Part shown: piece after piece, positions 41,485 to 50,788 of the stretch
Layout: each line of letters begins with the position of its first letter
Numbering within the stretch: the stretch's first letter is position 1
Origin: 40CM-4-68-19 sp036513415
GTDB lineage: Bacteria; Myxococcota; Myxococcia; Myxococcales; 40CM-4-68-19
Direction of reading: 5' to 3'
Assembly (NCBI GenBank): GCA_036513415.1
Contig: DATBZA010000033.1
Coordinates: 1-64,000 of the forward strand
DNA length: 64,000 nucleotides
The notes under the pieces: generated by a model
The model's input: only the letters and a program-made list of their open reading frames with translations
The model's database searches: none
What the model was told of the DNA's origin: nothing
Translations under genes and position numbers: made by a program

Positions 41485-42372
41485 GTGGAGCCGAAGGACA
41501 CGCGGATCACTGCCGTCGCCGGCATCCGTGACCCCGGGGGTGGGGAGGACCCGTGCGTCGTCCAGATCTACGGTCCACAACTGGGCAAGAAGGTGACGCT
41601 CCAGGCGGCCGAGATCGCCATCGGCCGCGGCGATGGGTGCGAAATCGTCCTCGACCTGGACAACGTTTCGCGCCGCCACTGCACGCTCGTCAAACGCGAC
41701 CTCGGTTTCTTCTTGCGGGACGACGACTCCACCAACGGTACCTACCTGAACAACGCCCAGGTGCGCGGGGAGATGCCCCTTCGCAGCGGGGATCTCGTCA
41801 AGGTCGGTTCGGCCATCTTCAAGTTCCTCCATGGCGGCGAGCTCGGATCGATCGAGGCGCAGTATCACGAGGAGATCTACCGGCTCACCATCATCGACGG
41901 TCTTACACAGGCCTACAACAAGCGCTATCTGCTCGAGCTCCTCGAAAGAGAGATGGCGCGCTGCACCCGGCACGGCCGCGCGCTCTCGCTGGTCCTGATC
42001 GACATCGACCACTTCAAGAAGATCAACGACGGCTTCGGGCACATCGCCGGGGACCACGTCTTGCGCGAGATGGCGGCGACGATGAAGACGTGCATCCGCC
42101 GCGAGGACTGCCTCGCGCGCTATGGCGGTGAGGAGTTCGTCCTCGTCCTGCCCGAGACCGGGAGCGAGAACGCCGTCTTCCTCGCCGACAAGCTGCGCAG
42201 GCTCGTCGAGCAGCACGAGTTCGTGTTCGAGGGGAAGCGCATCCCGGTCACGTACAGCGCGGGCGTCGCGAGCTTGCAGAATGCGCACGATTCCGCACCC
42301 GCCTTCCTCAAAGTTGCCGACCACAAGCTCTACGAGGCCAAGCGGCGGGGTCGCAACCAGGTCGTCGCCTAG
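41485..42372 (+). CDS. Diguanylate cyclase with N-terminal FHA domain
   Basis: The protein has 295 residues. Residues ~25-115 are an FHA domain (AIGRGDGCEIVLD, VSRRHCTLVKRD, DDSTNGTYLNN), which binds phosphothreonine. Residues 130-295 are a GGDEF domain with active site GGEEF (214-218) and a product-inhibition site R205-x-x-D208 five residues upstream. It makes cyclic di-GMP. The FHA domain suggests control by Ser/Thr kinases, and one is encoded 3.6 kb away at 45982. GTG start with a GAGGAG upstream. Confidence 0.92.
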   Translation: MEPKDTRITAVAGIRDPGGGEDPCVVQIYGPQLGKKVTLQAAEIAIGRGDGCEIVLDLDNVSRRHCTLVKRDLGFFLRDDDSTNGTYLNNAQVRGEMPLRSGDLVKVGSAIFKFLHGGELGSIEAQYHEEIYRLTIIDGLTQAYNKRYLLELLEREMARCTRHGRALSLVLIDIDHFKKINDGFGHIAGDHVLREMAATMKTCIRREDCLARYGGEEFVLVLPETGSENAVFLADKLRRLVEQHEFVFEGKRIPVTYSAGVASLQNAHDSAPAFLKVADHKLYEAKRRGRNQVVA

Positions 42373-42616
42373 GCGCGGCGACAGAAGATTTCTTAGCCCC
42401 TACGCCTGAGCGCGATCGCTCGCCAGTCCGGCTCTGAGACGCGTTCTAGCCGGCGGTAAGTGGGGCCAGGACTCGCACCTACAGGCCAGGAACCGAGCCA
42501 CTTGACCCCCGGTTGGGGAAGTTTCTCTAATGATGCTTAAAATGTTTGCGAATCATTTTGAACAGATTCAAGGTTGAAAGGCATGCGACTCGGATCGGGT
42601 CGCTTTGGGGCGCGTA

Positions 42617-45600
42617 ATGGAGCTCGGGGGTACCGCGAAGCAGCCGAGCAGGTGCGGTCTCTCGGCCGTGCTGATCAGCACGATTCTCGTCGGCTGCGCC
42701 GCGGCGCCCGACGCCAATGTGGACGGTACCGCCCACCGGGCCTGGTCGCCGCCGCAGCGCCCGCGCCTGACGCTCCCGGCACAGCCCGGCAAAGGCCTGG
42801 CAATCAAGGTCGTGTGCCAATCGCAGGTGAGCGGCTCCTGCAGGGTGTCGACCAATGTCGATGCGTCGCACACGCAAGGGCAGTTGCTCAATGCGGCGGA
42901 CGCCCTCAAAGCGGTCAATGCGCCTCAGCCCGGCCTACCGCCCGCGACCGCGCAGGTCTTCTCCTGGGTCTTCGATCGGCCGGTGGACTGGACCGACCTC
43001 GAGCAGCCCACGTTGGGAGTCTTCGACACCAACCTCGACAGCGCGCAGCTTTTCGGCGGCGAGATGGCGAATATGGCCTGGACGTTCTCCGGCTACCTGG
43101 CCATCCCGGCGGCGGGCACCAAGTCCTTCGCTGTGGGTTCCCAGGACGGTTATCTCCTCGCGCTGAATAACGGCACCACGTCCTCGATCAGCCAATACAA
43201 CGGCAATCGCAGCTTCGCCTATGGCGACACCCTGGGCCTGCCGCTCACGGTGAGCTTCCCTTCGGCGGGCCTCTACCCGATCTTCCTGCTCGTCTGGAAC
43301 GACGCCGGTCCCCAGGGGGTCGAGCTGGCCTGGCATGACGGCAACGCGCTCATCCTGATTCCGGACGCCAGCACCAAGAACGCGAACGGGTACGCCCTGG
43401 TCCCGGCCAGCAGCCTTTACGCCCCGGACATCCGCGCTACCCTGTTCGTCGACGATCAGACCCGCCCTGCCGGGCCGGTGCTATCCGGCGACACGCTGCA
43501 GTGGACGTCGACCGTGCGCAATCAGGGTGTGGTGCCCGCGGCCGGCGCAAGCTTCAGCGTGGCGACGCCCAAGGCGACCCTGCAAAACCTGACGCTGATC
43601 GGCGACGGCGGCACCTGCGCCAGCTCGGCCGACGCAAGCGTGGACACGCTGAGCTGCTCGTTGCCTGCCCTCGACCCGGGGGCGGCACAGACGCTGCGCT
43701 TCTCCGCCCAGGTGAAGACCGGCCTTGCCGGGGGGACGCCCATCGACGTTCAGGGCGTGGTGACGGGTCTCGCGACTGACCCCGCCCTGATCGGTTCCGT
43801 GCAAACCGCGCTGAGCGTGGCGGTGAACAACCCCTCCGACCTGTTCGTGCTCACCGACGACGTCGGCCTGAACGGCTTTGCGACGCTGGACACCGGCAAC
43901 GCTCCCGTCCTGGCGCTGGGAGCGCCGGGCGCCGCCGACGACGATCCGGCGCGCGTGGTGATCGGCGTCGCGCTGCGCCTGCCGGCGACGCCCAGCATCA
44001 GCTCGCCCGCGGAAGGGGCCGAGATAGAGGGCCCGCTCCTCGTGGCTGGGAGCGCCGATCCCGCCTCCACCATCAGTGTCACCATCGACGGCGCCTTCAT
44101 TGTCCAAACCATGGCGGGGATCGACGGCGCCTTCGCCCTCTCCATGCCGCTGTCGGCCGCTGCGGGCAACCACGCGGTTGGGGTGACCGCCTCGGATACC
44201 GCGGGCAACCTCAGCTCAACGGCTACGGCGAACTTCCAGTATGTGGTTGGCGGGCGGGCACGCGGGGGTTGTGCCACCGGCAGCGGCACCGGTCCGCTGT
44301 GCCTGCTCCTGTTGGGGCTCTGCGCTGCGCGCAGGCGCCGATCGTTCGCGGCGCCGCTGGCTGGAGCGGCGTTGATGCTGACCGTGAACGCCGCGAGCGC
44401 CGCTGCGCCCGAGGTGAACCTGAGCCTGTTTCGCCCTGCGACCGGAGGCGACGGCTATGCGGGTGTCGAGGGTGCGCGGCCGCTCGAGTCGGGCGAGCCT
44501 CTCGAGGTGCGCTTCTGGCTGGACGGCGCCACGAAAACGCTGCTGTACCTGCCCGGCGCGGGCGGTGAGCAGACCGTCCTGCGCAATCGGTTGGGCGGCT
44601 GGCTGGTCGCGCAGGCGCACCTGTTGGGACCGCTCTCGCTCGCCGTCCAGATACCCGTGACGCTGAACCAGAGCGGCGACCTCACCAACCTGCCCCCTTC
44701 TTCGCGCGGACCCTCCAGCACGCCGGCAGGGCTGAGCGATCTCCGCCTGACCCCACGGCTCTCGCTTCTCCGCCAGGAGCGGGCCGGCATCGACCTGGCC
44801 GCCCAGTTGTCGCTGGAGGTGCCAACGGCGCGAGCCCAGTCGTTTACCGGCGACGGCCGCGTCGACGGCGAGGCACTGCTGGCGCTGGGGCGCCGCTGGG
44901 ACGGTCCGGGCCTGTCTGCGATCGAGCTGCTCGGCAATGCGTACGCGCGGTTGCGTCCACCGCGCCAGGTGATCGAGGTGAAGACCGGGAACCAGGCCGG
45001 CGCGCGCCTGGGGGCGGGCTTCTTCCCCGGGCTGCGGAGCCAGCTCGTCCCCCATCGCGTGTTCGCCGAGATCGAAGCTCAGACCTTCTTGCGCGCGGGC
45101 GGCGCCGCGGGATCAACTCCGGCCGAGTGGCGCGGCGGCGTGGGCTTTTGCATCGGGCGAGCGGTCGCCTTCGACCTGGCCGCGGGCGGCGCCATCGGCA
45201 ACGGGATCGGCGCGCCGGTGGCACGCGTCATTACCGCCGTGGGCTTTTCGCCCCAGAGCTGCGGCGGTGGGGCTCCCCTGTCCGTGGTCGACCGGGACGG
45301 CGACGGCATTGCCGACGCCGACGACATCTGCCCCGATCAGCCAGGGCCGAGGGAGAACAAGGGCTGCCCCCTCGTGGTTGCACGGGAGCAGCCCGCCGGT
45401 CCTCCTGCCCCTGCCGTCGCGCCGGCGCCCCCCGAACCGGCGAAGCTGGCCGAGGCTCCCAAGCCACCCGAGTCGGACCGGGATCACGACGGCGTGCCGG
45501 ACAAGGAGGATTCTTGCCCCGATCTTCCCGGGACGGCGGCGAATTACGGATGCCCGGTGACGATCAAGCAACTGGTAGTGATCCGAAACGAGCGGATCGA

Positions 45601-45964
45601 GATCCTCGACAGGATCTATTTCAAGACCGGCAAGGCGATGCTCGAACGGCGCTCGTTCCCGCTGCTCGATCAGGTCGCGTTCCTGCTCAAAGGCCACGCC
45701 GAGTTGCTGACGGTCCAGGTCGAGGGCCATACCGACAACGTCGGCAGGGCCGCGACGAATCTCGCGCTGTCGCAAGCGCGCGCGAATGCGGTGGTCACGT
45801 ACCTGGCCAAGACTGGCGTGGATCCGTCGCGGCTGCGCGCCCGCGGCTTCGGCTCCAACAAGCCCGTCGCGGACAACGCCGCCAGAGCCGGCCGGGAGAG
45901 GAATCGGCGCGTCGAGTTCAACGTGATCGGTGTCTCACAGGAGCCGGCTCGGCCGGGCACCTGA
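42617..45964 (+). CDS. Fusion of a MYXO-CTERM-type lipoprotein and an OmpA-family barrel protein
   Basis: The protein has 1115 residues. Lipobox LVGC gives Cys27. Residues ~100-260 resemble a PA14-like beta domain (VFDTNLDSAQLFGG, FAVGSQDGYLLALNN), ~270-400 a DUF11-like repeat, and ~455-545 an Ig-like domain. At 550-576 lies a full MYXO-CTERM signal: Gly-Cys552, a Leu-rich helix and RRRR. The frame does not stop; a second signal-like helix (LAGAALMLTVNAASA, Met587) and an outer-membrane barrel follow (~600-880), then TSP3 repeats (DRDGDGIADADDICPD) and an OmpA C-terminal peptidoglycan-binding domain (VEGHTDNVGRA, ERNRRVEF). This looks like two genes joined by loss of a stop codon. Confidence 0.8.
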   Translation: MELGGTAKQPSRCGLSAVLISTILVGCAAAPDANVDGTAHRAWSPPQRPRLTLPAQPGKGLAIKVVCQSQVSGSCRVSTNVDASHTQGQLLNAADALKAVNAPQPGLPPATAQVFSWVFDRPVDWTDLEQPTLGVFDTNLDSAQLFGGEMANMAWTFSGYLAIPAAGTKSFAVGSQDGYLLALNNGTTSSISQYNGNRSFAYGDTLGLPLTVSFPSAGLYPIFLLVWNDAGPQGVELAWHDGNALILIPDASTKNANGYALVPASSLYAPDIRATLFVDDQTRPAGPVLSGDTLQWTSTVRNQGVVPAAGASFSVATPKATLQNLTLIGDGGTCASSADASVDTLSCSLPALDPGAAQTLRFSAQVKTGLAGGTPIDVQGVVTGLATDPALIGSVQTALSVAVNNPSDLFVLTDDVGLNGFATLDTGNAPVLALGAPGAADDDPARVVIGVALRLPATPSISSPAEGAEIEGPLLVAGSADPASTISVTIDGAFIVQTMAGIDGAFALSMPLSAAAGNHAVGVTASDTAGNLSSTATANFQYVVGGRARGGCATGSGTGPLCLLLLGLCAARRRRSFAAPLAGAALMLTVNAASAAAPEVNLSLFRPATGGDGYAGVEGARPLESGEPLEVRFWLDGATKTLLYLPGAGGEQTVLRNRLGGWLVAQAHLLGPLSLAVQIPVTLNQSGDLTNLPPSSRGPSSTPAGLSDLRLTPRLSLLRQERAGIDLAAQLSLEVPTARAQSFTGDGRVDGEALLALGRRWDGPGLSAIELLGNAYARLRPPRQVIEVKTGNQAGARLGAGFFPGLRSQLVPHRVFAEIEAQTFLRAGGAAGSTPAEWRGGVGFCIGRAVAFDLAAGGAIGNGIGAPVARVITAVGFSPQSCGGGAPLSVVDRDGDGIADADDICPDQPGPRENKGCPLVVAREQPAGPPAPAVAPAPPEPAKLAEAPKPPESDRDHDGVPDKEDSCPDLPGTAANYGCPVTIKQLVVIRNERIEILDRIYFKTGKAMLERRSFPLLDQVAFLLKGHAELLTVQVEGHTDNVGRAATNLALSQARANAVVTYLAKTGVDPSRLRARGFGSNKPVADNAARAGRERNRRVEFNVIGVSQEPARPGT

Positions 45965-45981
45965 GAGCTGCGAGGTTTCGC

Positions 45982-47871
45982 ATGGGCGAACCGATCGATC
46001 CAGGCTATCTGGTGCCGGGGACCAGGATCGGGTTCTACCGGATCGTCTCCAGGGTCGCCGCCGGCGGCTTCGGCGTCCTCTACCGCGTCGAGCGGGACGG
46101 CCAGAACTATGCGCTCAAGATCGCCACCCACAGGCGGGACGAGATCACGCCGGACCAGCTCCGAAATCAGGAGGAGCGCGCCGACCGCGAGCTGGTGGCG
46201 CTCAAGTCGCTGGACCATCCCAATATCGTCCGGGTGCACGCTTTCGAGAGATGGCCGAGCCTGCGGGACGGCTATCCGTTCTTGATCATGGACTTCGTCG
46301 AGGGTGACCGGCTCAACGCCTGGGCAGCCAAGGAGCGCCCATCGCTCGTGACCATCTGCCAGGTCTTCCGCAAGATTGCCCTCGCCCTGCACGAGATGCA
46401 CCGGATCGACATCTACCATCGCGATTTGAAATCCGACAACTTGCTGGTCCGGCGCGACGGAGAACCGATCATCGTCGACTTCGGCATCGCCCGGCCGCTG
46501 CAGGCCCGCACCGTCACGCGGGACCACACGTTCGTGGGCACCTCGACGCACCTGCCGCCCGAGTACTGCCAATTCTTCAGCAGCGAGGCGTGCCAACACG
46601 GAGAACGCTTCCACTTCACGCCGCAAGGGGACCTGCACGCCGTGGGCTTCATGCTGTACGAGCTGCTGGCAGGCCGGCCGCCCTTTCCTCCGGCCGAGGA
46701 TGACGTGGCGATGATGCTGACGATCATCCGCTGCGTGCCCCTCCCTGCGGCGGAGGTGAACCCGCGAGTGCCCCGCTCACTCGATGCCATCGCCGCGCGG
46801 CTCCTGGAAAAGGAGCCTGGGCGCCGGTACGCCGACGGGCAGCAGCTGGCCGACGCCCTGGAGCTGGCGCTCGCGCAGTCCGATCCGTCGTGGACCCAGC
46901 CCCACGCGGTCCCTCCGCCGCCAGGGCGGGATCGGCCCACGCGCGGCGACCGCTCGGGCGGCGCCCGGGCGCTGCCGTCGCGAGCCCGCGATGCCGGCTT
47001 CGCACCTTTGGTCTCTACCGGCGCAGCCACGCTCGAGTCGCGCTTGGTCAACGCGATCGCCGAAACCATGAGAGAGACGGGCGCGGACATCAAACCGCCG
47101 CATTCGGCCACCGCCCTCAGCGTCGAGATCGTGCGGCGCGTCGAAGTCCCTACACGTGCTGCGCAGGAACGGCTGCCACCACGCGCCAAGCGCTCGATCA
47201 TGATCGTGGGCGGCGCGTGCGCGTTGCTCGCGCTCTCGACTGTGATCCGCGCGTCACCCGGTGTTCGCTTCGGGCGTTGGCCCGGCGCTTTGCCGCCGGC
47301 CGCGCTACAGGCGGCGCCGCTGCCGCCGGCTCCTGAGCAAGAGCTGCTTCGGTCCCGCGCTACCGATCTGGAATTGCCAACTCCGTCGACGTCGCTGAGC
47401 TCCACAACGCCGGCGGCCGTGCGAGTCCGAGAGGCCGGGAACCGCACCCACGTCGCGAATCCCGACTTCGGGATTAGCTCCGCAGCGTCAGCGGCCACCG
47501 AGGTCACCGAAGGGCACTCGCTCGGAGTTCCCGCAGGCGCCGAGTTGGCTGTGAGATTGCTGAGCAGCCTCGACGACCATGCCCTGGCCGGAGCTTCGGT
47601 GGAGGCCCTGCTGATCCGCCGGGTGAAGGGTCACAAGCGCCGTTCGCTCCCCGCAGGAACCATCCTCTACGGGGTGGCGACCCAGAACGGTGGGCGCTTC
47701 GTTCTGCGTTTCAAGCGCGCCAAGCTGCCTGACGAGACGCAATTCGAGATCGACGGTCTCGCCTACGACGCGAGCGGCACGCACGGAATTGCTCCGACCA
47801 GGCTGAAAGCGGGTATCGCCGTGCTCGCCGCCGGCGAAGAATTCGTCGTGCTGATCCCGCAGGGTTTCTAA
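45982..47871 (+). CDS. Transmembrane Ser/Thr protein kinase with TrbI-like C-terminal domain
   Basis: The protein has 629 residues. Kinase domain 17-295: Gly loop VAAGGFGV (25-32), Lys46, catalytic HRDLKSDN (146-153) and DFG 166-168. A long insertion before the P+1 region (PEYCQFFSSEACQHGERFHFT) is unusual. A Pro/Arg-rich linker, then one membrane helix (405-422, SIMIVGGACALLALSTVI), put the rest outside. Residues ~520-629 (VPAGAELAVRLLSSLDDHAL, SLPAGTILYGVATQ, FKRAKLPDE) resemble TrbI/VirB10-type beta domains, possibly a sensor. It starts 17 bases after the OmpA-type gene and may form an operon with it. Confidence 0.88.
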   Translation: MGEPIDPGYLVPGTRIGFYRIVSRVAAGGFGVLYRVERDGQNYALKIATHRRDEITPDQLRNQEERADRELVALKSLDHPNIVRVHAFERWPSLRDGYPFLIMDFVEGDRLNAWAAKERPSLVTICQVFRKIALALHEMHRIDIYHRDLKSDNLLVRRDGEPIIVDFGIARPLQARTVTRDHTFVGTSTHLPPEYCQFFSSEACQHGERFHFTPQGDLHAVGFMLYELLAGRPPFPPAEDDVAMMLTIIRCVPLPAAEVNPRVPRSLDAIAARLLEKEPGRRYADGQQLADALELALAQSDPSWTQPHAVPPPPGRDRPTRGDRSGGARALPSRARDAGFAPLVSTGAATLESRLVNAIAETMRETGADIKPPHSATALSVEIVRRVEVPTRAAQERLPPRAKRSIMIVGGACALLALSTVIRASPGVRFGRWPGALPPAALQAAPLPPAPEQELLRSRATDLELPTPSTSLSSTTPAAVRVREAGNRTHVANPDFGISSAASAATEVTEGHSLGVPAGAELAVRLLSSLDDHALAGASVEALLIRRVKGHKRRSLPAGTILYGVATQNGGRFVLRFKRAKLPDETQFEIDGLAYDASGTHGIAPTRLKAGIAVLAAGEEFVVLIPQGF

Positions 47872-48265
47872 GCATTCACGACCGACGCTGTCACGCGGCG
47901 AGCGCAGTCAGCTCGAGCCGCTTCCGCAGCTACACCCTCGCGGGAGCCCTTGATTTCGCCCCTGCGGGCGGCGGTCGGTGGCACACCCCTGCCGCGCTCT
48001 GCTAGGCTGCGCGCGCTGTGGCAGAAGGCGACCAAGCTGCGCCTATCTGTCCTCGGTTCTGCCGGGCCACCTACTTCTACGACTGCTCGGCCTGGCCGCG
48101 AAGCGTTCCCTGGCCGAGCACCGCCCGGTCCGGAGATCGAGGGCTGAGCCGGAGGAGGTGGAAGACGACAATCCAGGTTGAGCACCCGCTGGTGCTCAGA
48201 TCGCAAAGTGGGACGGATCGGAACCGTTGCACCCTGACGACACCTCTGTGAGGAGGACGGAATCC
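47872..48265. other. Leader and intergenic region before the inositol-type importer
   Basis: No convincing gene in about 390 bp; short frames lack ribosome sites and known domains. The right-hand part holds a palindrome at 48179 and the AGGAGG of the binding-protein gene, so the promoter and operator are expected in the last 150 bp. Confidence 0.5.
48179..48198. promoter_or_regulatory. Palindromic operator candidate of the inositol-type operon
   Basis: TGAGCACC-CGCT-GGTGCTCA is a perfect 20-bp palindrome 67 bp before the binding-protein start. Its length and symmetry fit a dimeric sugar-operon repressor. No regulator gene is next to the operon. Confidence 0.6.
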
Positions 48266-49204
48266 ATGAAGAGAGTGGCAATTGCACTGATGACGACCGC
48301 GGCGCTGGGCTTCGCTTCCACGGCGTCGGCCGCCGACAAGAAGGTCAAGATCGGCGTGACCATGGCGCTGTTCGACGACGTGTGGCTGACCTTCGTCCGA
48401 GATGCGATGACGAAGAAGGGCGGCGCGCTCGGCGACGTCGACCTGACCATCGTCGATGCCAAGAACGACACGGCCAAACAGGTCGGGCAGGTCGAGAACT
48501 TCCTGGCCCAGAAGATGGACGCGATCGTGATCCTGCCGGTGGACACGGCCGCGACCGGCCCCATGACCAAGGAGGTCACCGCCGCCAAGACCCCGCTGGT
48601 CTACGTGAACCGCAAGCCCGACAACCTCCCCAAGGGCGTGCTCTACGTGGGCTCCGACTCCATCGACGCCGGCCAATTCGTGGGCGAGGAGGTCAGCAAG
48701 GCAATCGGCGGGAAGGGCAACGTCGTCATCCTGATGGGCGAGCTCCAGAACGAGGCCGCCATCAAGCGGACCGAGGGCACCAAGAAGGTCCTCAAGAAGC
48801 ACCCGGGCATCAAGATCATCCGCGAGCAGACCGGCAACTGGCAGCGCACGGAGGGCCGGACCATCATGGAGAACTGGCTCGCCTCCGGCGACAAGATCGA
48901 CGCCGTCGCCTCCAACAACGACGAGATGGCGCTCGGCGCGCTCATGGCCATCAAGGCCGCGGGCAAGCTGGGCAAGATCTACGTCGGCGGAACCGACGGC
49001 AGCCCGGACGCCCTTGACTCCATGGACAAGGGTGAGCTGAACATGAGCGTGTTCCAGGATCCCGTCGGCCAGGGCGAGGGCGCGATCGAGGGGGCCTACC
49101 TCGCGGCCAAGCACCAGCCCAACCCGCGCGCCAAGAGCGACGTCATCTGGATCCCGTACCAGAAGATCACCAAGGAGAACTACAAGTCGTTCATGAAGAA
49201 GTAG
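48266..49204 (+). CDS. Periplasmic sugar/inositol-binding protein of an ABC importer
   Basis: The protein has 312 residues with signal peptide (VAIALMTTAALGFASTASA). It has the type I ribose-binding-like fold: KIGVTMALFDDVWLTFVRDA, MDAIVILPVDTAATGPM, YVNRKPDNLPKGVLYVGSDS, NWQRTEGRTIMENWLA and NNDEMALGALMAI. YVNR-P and the GSDS segment resemble rhizopine and myo-inositol binders. The inositol reading rests mainly on the downstream isomerase and IolG-like genes. AGGAGG precedes the ATG by nine bases. A strong hairpin follows the gene. Confidence 0.88.
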   Translation: MKRVAIALMTTAALGFASTASAADKKVKIGVTMALFDDVWLTFVRDAMTKKGGALGDVDLTIVDAKNDTAKQVGQVENFLAQKMDAIVILPVDTAATGPMTKEVTAAKTPLVYVNRKPDNLPKGVLYVGSDSIDAGQFVGEEVSKAIGGKGNVVILMGELQNEAAIKRTEGTKKVLKKHPGIKIIREQTGNWQRTEGRTIMENWLASGDKIDAVASNNDEMALGALMAIKAAGKLGKIYVGGTDGSPDALDSMDKGELNMSVFQDPVGQGEGAIEGAYLAAKHQPNPRAKSDVIWIPYQKITKENYKSFMKK

Positions 49205-49224
49205 CCAGACCGAAGCGACCGGTC

Positions 49225-49250
49225 CCCGCCGGCGCCCTCGCGCCGGCGGG
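49225..49250. terminator. Hairpin between binding-protein and ATPase genes
   Basis: CCCGCCGGCGC (49225-49235), loop CCTC, GCGCCGGCGGG (49240-49250): a perfect 11-bp stem 20 bases after the binding-protein stop. No T-tract. In sugar ABC operons such hairpins stabilise the binding-protein message and lower expression of the membrane parts. Confidence 0.75.
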
Positions 49251-49270
49251 ATTCACCGGAGGGCCGCGCG

Positions 49271-50776
49271 ATGAGCGAGCACGTCCTCAGGATGCAGGGC
49301 ATCTCCAAGCGGTTCCCCGGCGTTCATGCGCTGGACCAGGTCCAGCTGAACGTGCGCAAAGGGACCGTGCACGCCCTCATGGGAGAGAACGGGGCGGGCA
49401 AGTCCACCCTGATGAAGTGCCTGATCGGGATCTACGCGCCCGACTCCGGGACCATCGAGTTCAAGGGCCAGGAGGTGAGGATCGGCAATACCCACCACGC
49501 GCTCTCCATGGGTATCTCGATGATCCACCAGGAGCTCTCCCCCGTTCCGCACATGACGGTGGCGGAGAACATCTTCCTGGGGCGCGAGCCGCTCACCTGG
49601 TACGGGCTGGTCGACATGCGGGAGCTCAACCGGCGCACGAGGGAGCTCCTCGGCCGGCTCGGGATCGCGGTCGCCCCCGAAAAGAAGATGGTGGAGCTTT
49701 CCATCGCCAACACGCAGCTGGTCGAGATCGCCAAGGCGATCTCCTACGACTCGAGCCTGATCGTCATGGACGAGCCCACCTCGGCCATCACCGAGGCCGA
49801 AGTGGCGAACCTCCACAACATCATCCGCTCGCTCCGGGACCGGGGCGTCTCGATCATCTACATCACCCACAAGATGGACGAGGTGTTCAAGATCTGCGAC
49901 GAGGTCACCGTCCTGCGCGACGGCCGGTACGTGGGCACGAGCCCGATAAAGGCCCTCTCGCACGACCTCCTCATCCAGAAGATGGTCGGCCGCGAGCTGA
50001 CCGACATGTTCCACAAGGAGAAGACGCCCGTCGGCGAGCCGATCCTGTACGTGCGGAACTACTCCGGCAAGCGGTTCCGCGGGGTGACCTTCCAGGTGCG
50101 GCGCGGCGAGATCTTCGGCGTGGCGGGGCTCATGGGCGCCGGGCGAACCGAGCTGCTGGAGACCATCTTCGGCGTCCACCCGCGGACGTCGGGCGAGATC
50201 TACCTGCACGGGAAGAGGGTGGAGATCCGGCAGCCCTCGGACTCCATCCGGCACGGGTTCGCGCTCCTGACCGAGGACCGGAAGCTCAGCGGCCTGTACA
50301 TGAACGCGACCGTCCGCGACAACATCTCCATCGCCAACCTGCTCCGCTACCTGGCCGGACCGTTCGTCCGGTTCCGCAAGGTCGCCGCCGACTGCGAGCG
50401 GATGCGCAAGGCGCTCCGCATCAAGACCCCCAGCCTCCTGCAAAAGGTAAGGAACCTCTCGGGCGGGAACCAACAAAAAGTCTTGCTCTCCCGCTGGCTG
50501 CTGACCGAGCCGGAGATCCTGATCCTCGACGAGCCCACGCGCGGCATCGACGTGGGCGCCAAGGCCGAGATCTACCGGCTGATGGTCGACCTGGCTCGGA
50601 GCGGCAAAGCCATCATCATGATTTCGTCCGAGCTGCCCGAGGTCCTCGGCATGTGCGACCGCATCATGGTGATGCACGAGGGCGACAAAGTGGGCGAGCT
50701 GGTGCGCGGCGACGCGACCCAGGAACGGGTCCTCCAGATGGCCACCGGCCTCAACCTGACAACCGCCAGCGCCTGA
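49271..50776 (+). CDS. Sugar ABC importer ATPase with two nucleotide-binding domains (RbsA/MglA type)
   Basis: The protein has 501 residues. The N-terminal domain has Walker A GENGAGKST, Q-loop IHQELSP, Walker B LIVMDEPTSAIT and a degenerate signature (ELSIANTQL). The C-terminal domain has a modified Walker A (MGAGRTEL), signature LSGGNQQK and Walker B ILILDEPTRGID. This asymmetry is normal in the RbsA class. It powers uptake of the solute delivered by the 48266 protein. The permease follows after 12 bases. Confidence 0.92.
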   Translation: MSEHVLRMQGISKRFPGVHALDQVQLNVRKGTVHALMGENGAGKSTLMKCLIGIYAPDSGTIEFKGQEVRIGNTHHALSMGISMIHQELSPVPHMTVAENIFLGREPLTWYGLVDMRELNRRTRELLGRLGIAVAPEKKMVELSIANTQLVEIAKAISYDSSLIVMDEPTSAITEAEVANLHNIIRSLRDRGVSIIYITHKMDEVFKICDEVTVLRDGRYVGTSPIKALSHDLLIQKMVGRELTDMFHKEKTPVGEPILYVRNYSGKRFRGVTFQVRRGEIFGVAGLMGAGRTELLETIFGVHPRTSGEIYLHGKRVEIRQPSDSIRHGFALLTEDRKLSGLYMNATVRDNISIANLLRYLAGPFVRFRKVAADCERMRKALRIKTPSLLQKVRNLSGGNQQKVLLSRWLLTEPEILILDEPTRGIDVGAKAEIYRLMVDLARSGKAIIMISSELPEVLGMCDRIMVMHEGDKVGELVRGDATQERVLQMATGLNLTTASA

Positions 50777-50788
50777 AGGGAAGCCGCC

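Noticed and set aside
42455..42500. tRNA-like sequence on the minus strand (GGTGCGAGTCC T-arm-like)
   Set aside because: The acceptor and D arms do not pair and no proper anticodon stem forms, so it is at most a very degenerate relic.
45127..45981. N-terminal extension of the kinase by 285 codons
   Set aside because: That part lies inside the OmpA-family gene in another frame; the kinase has its own ATG at 45982 with normal spacing.
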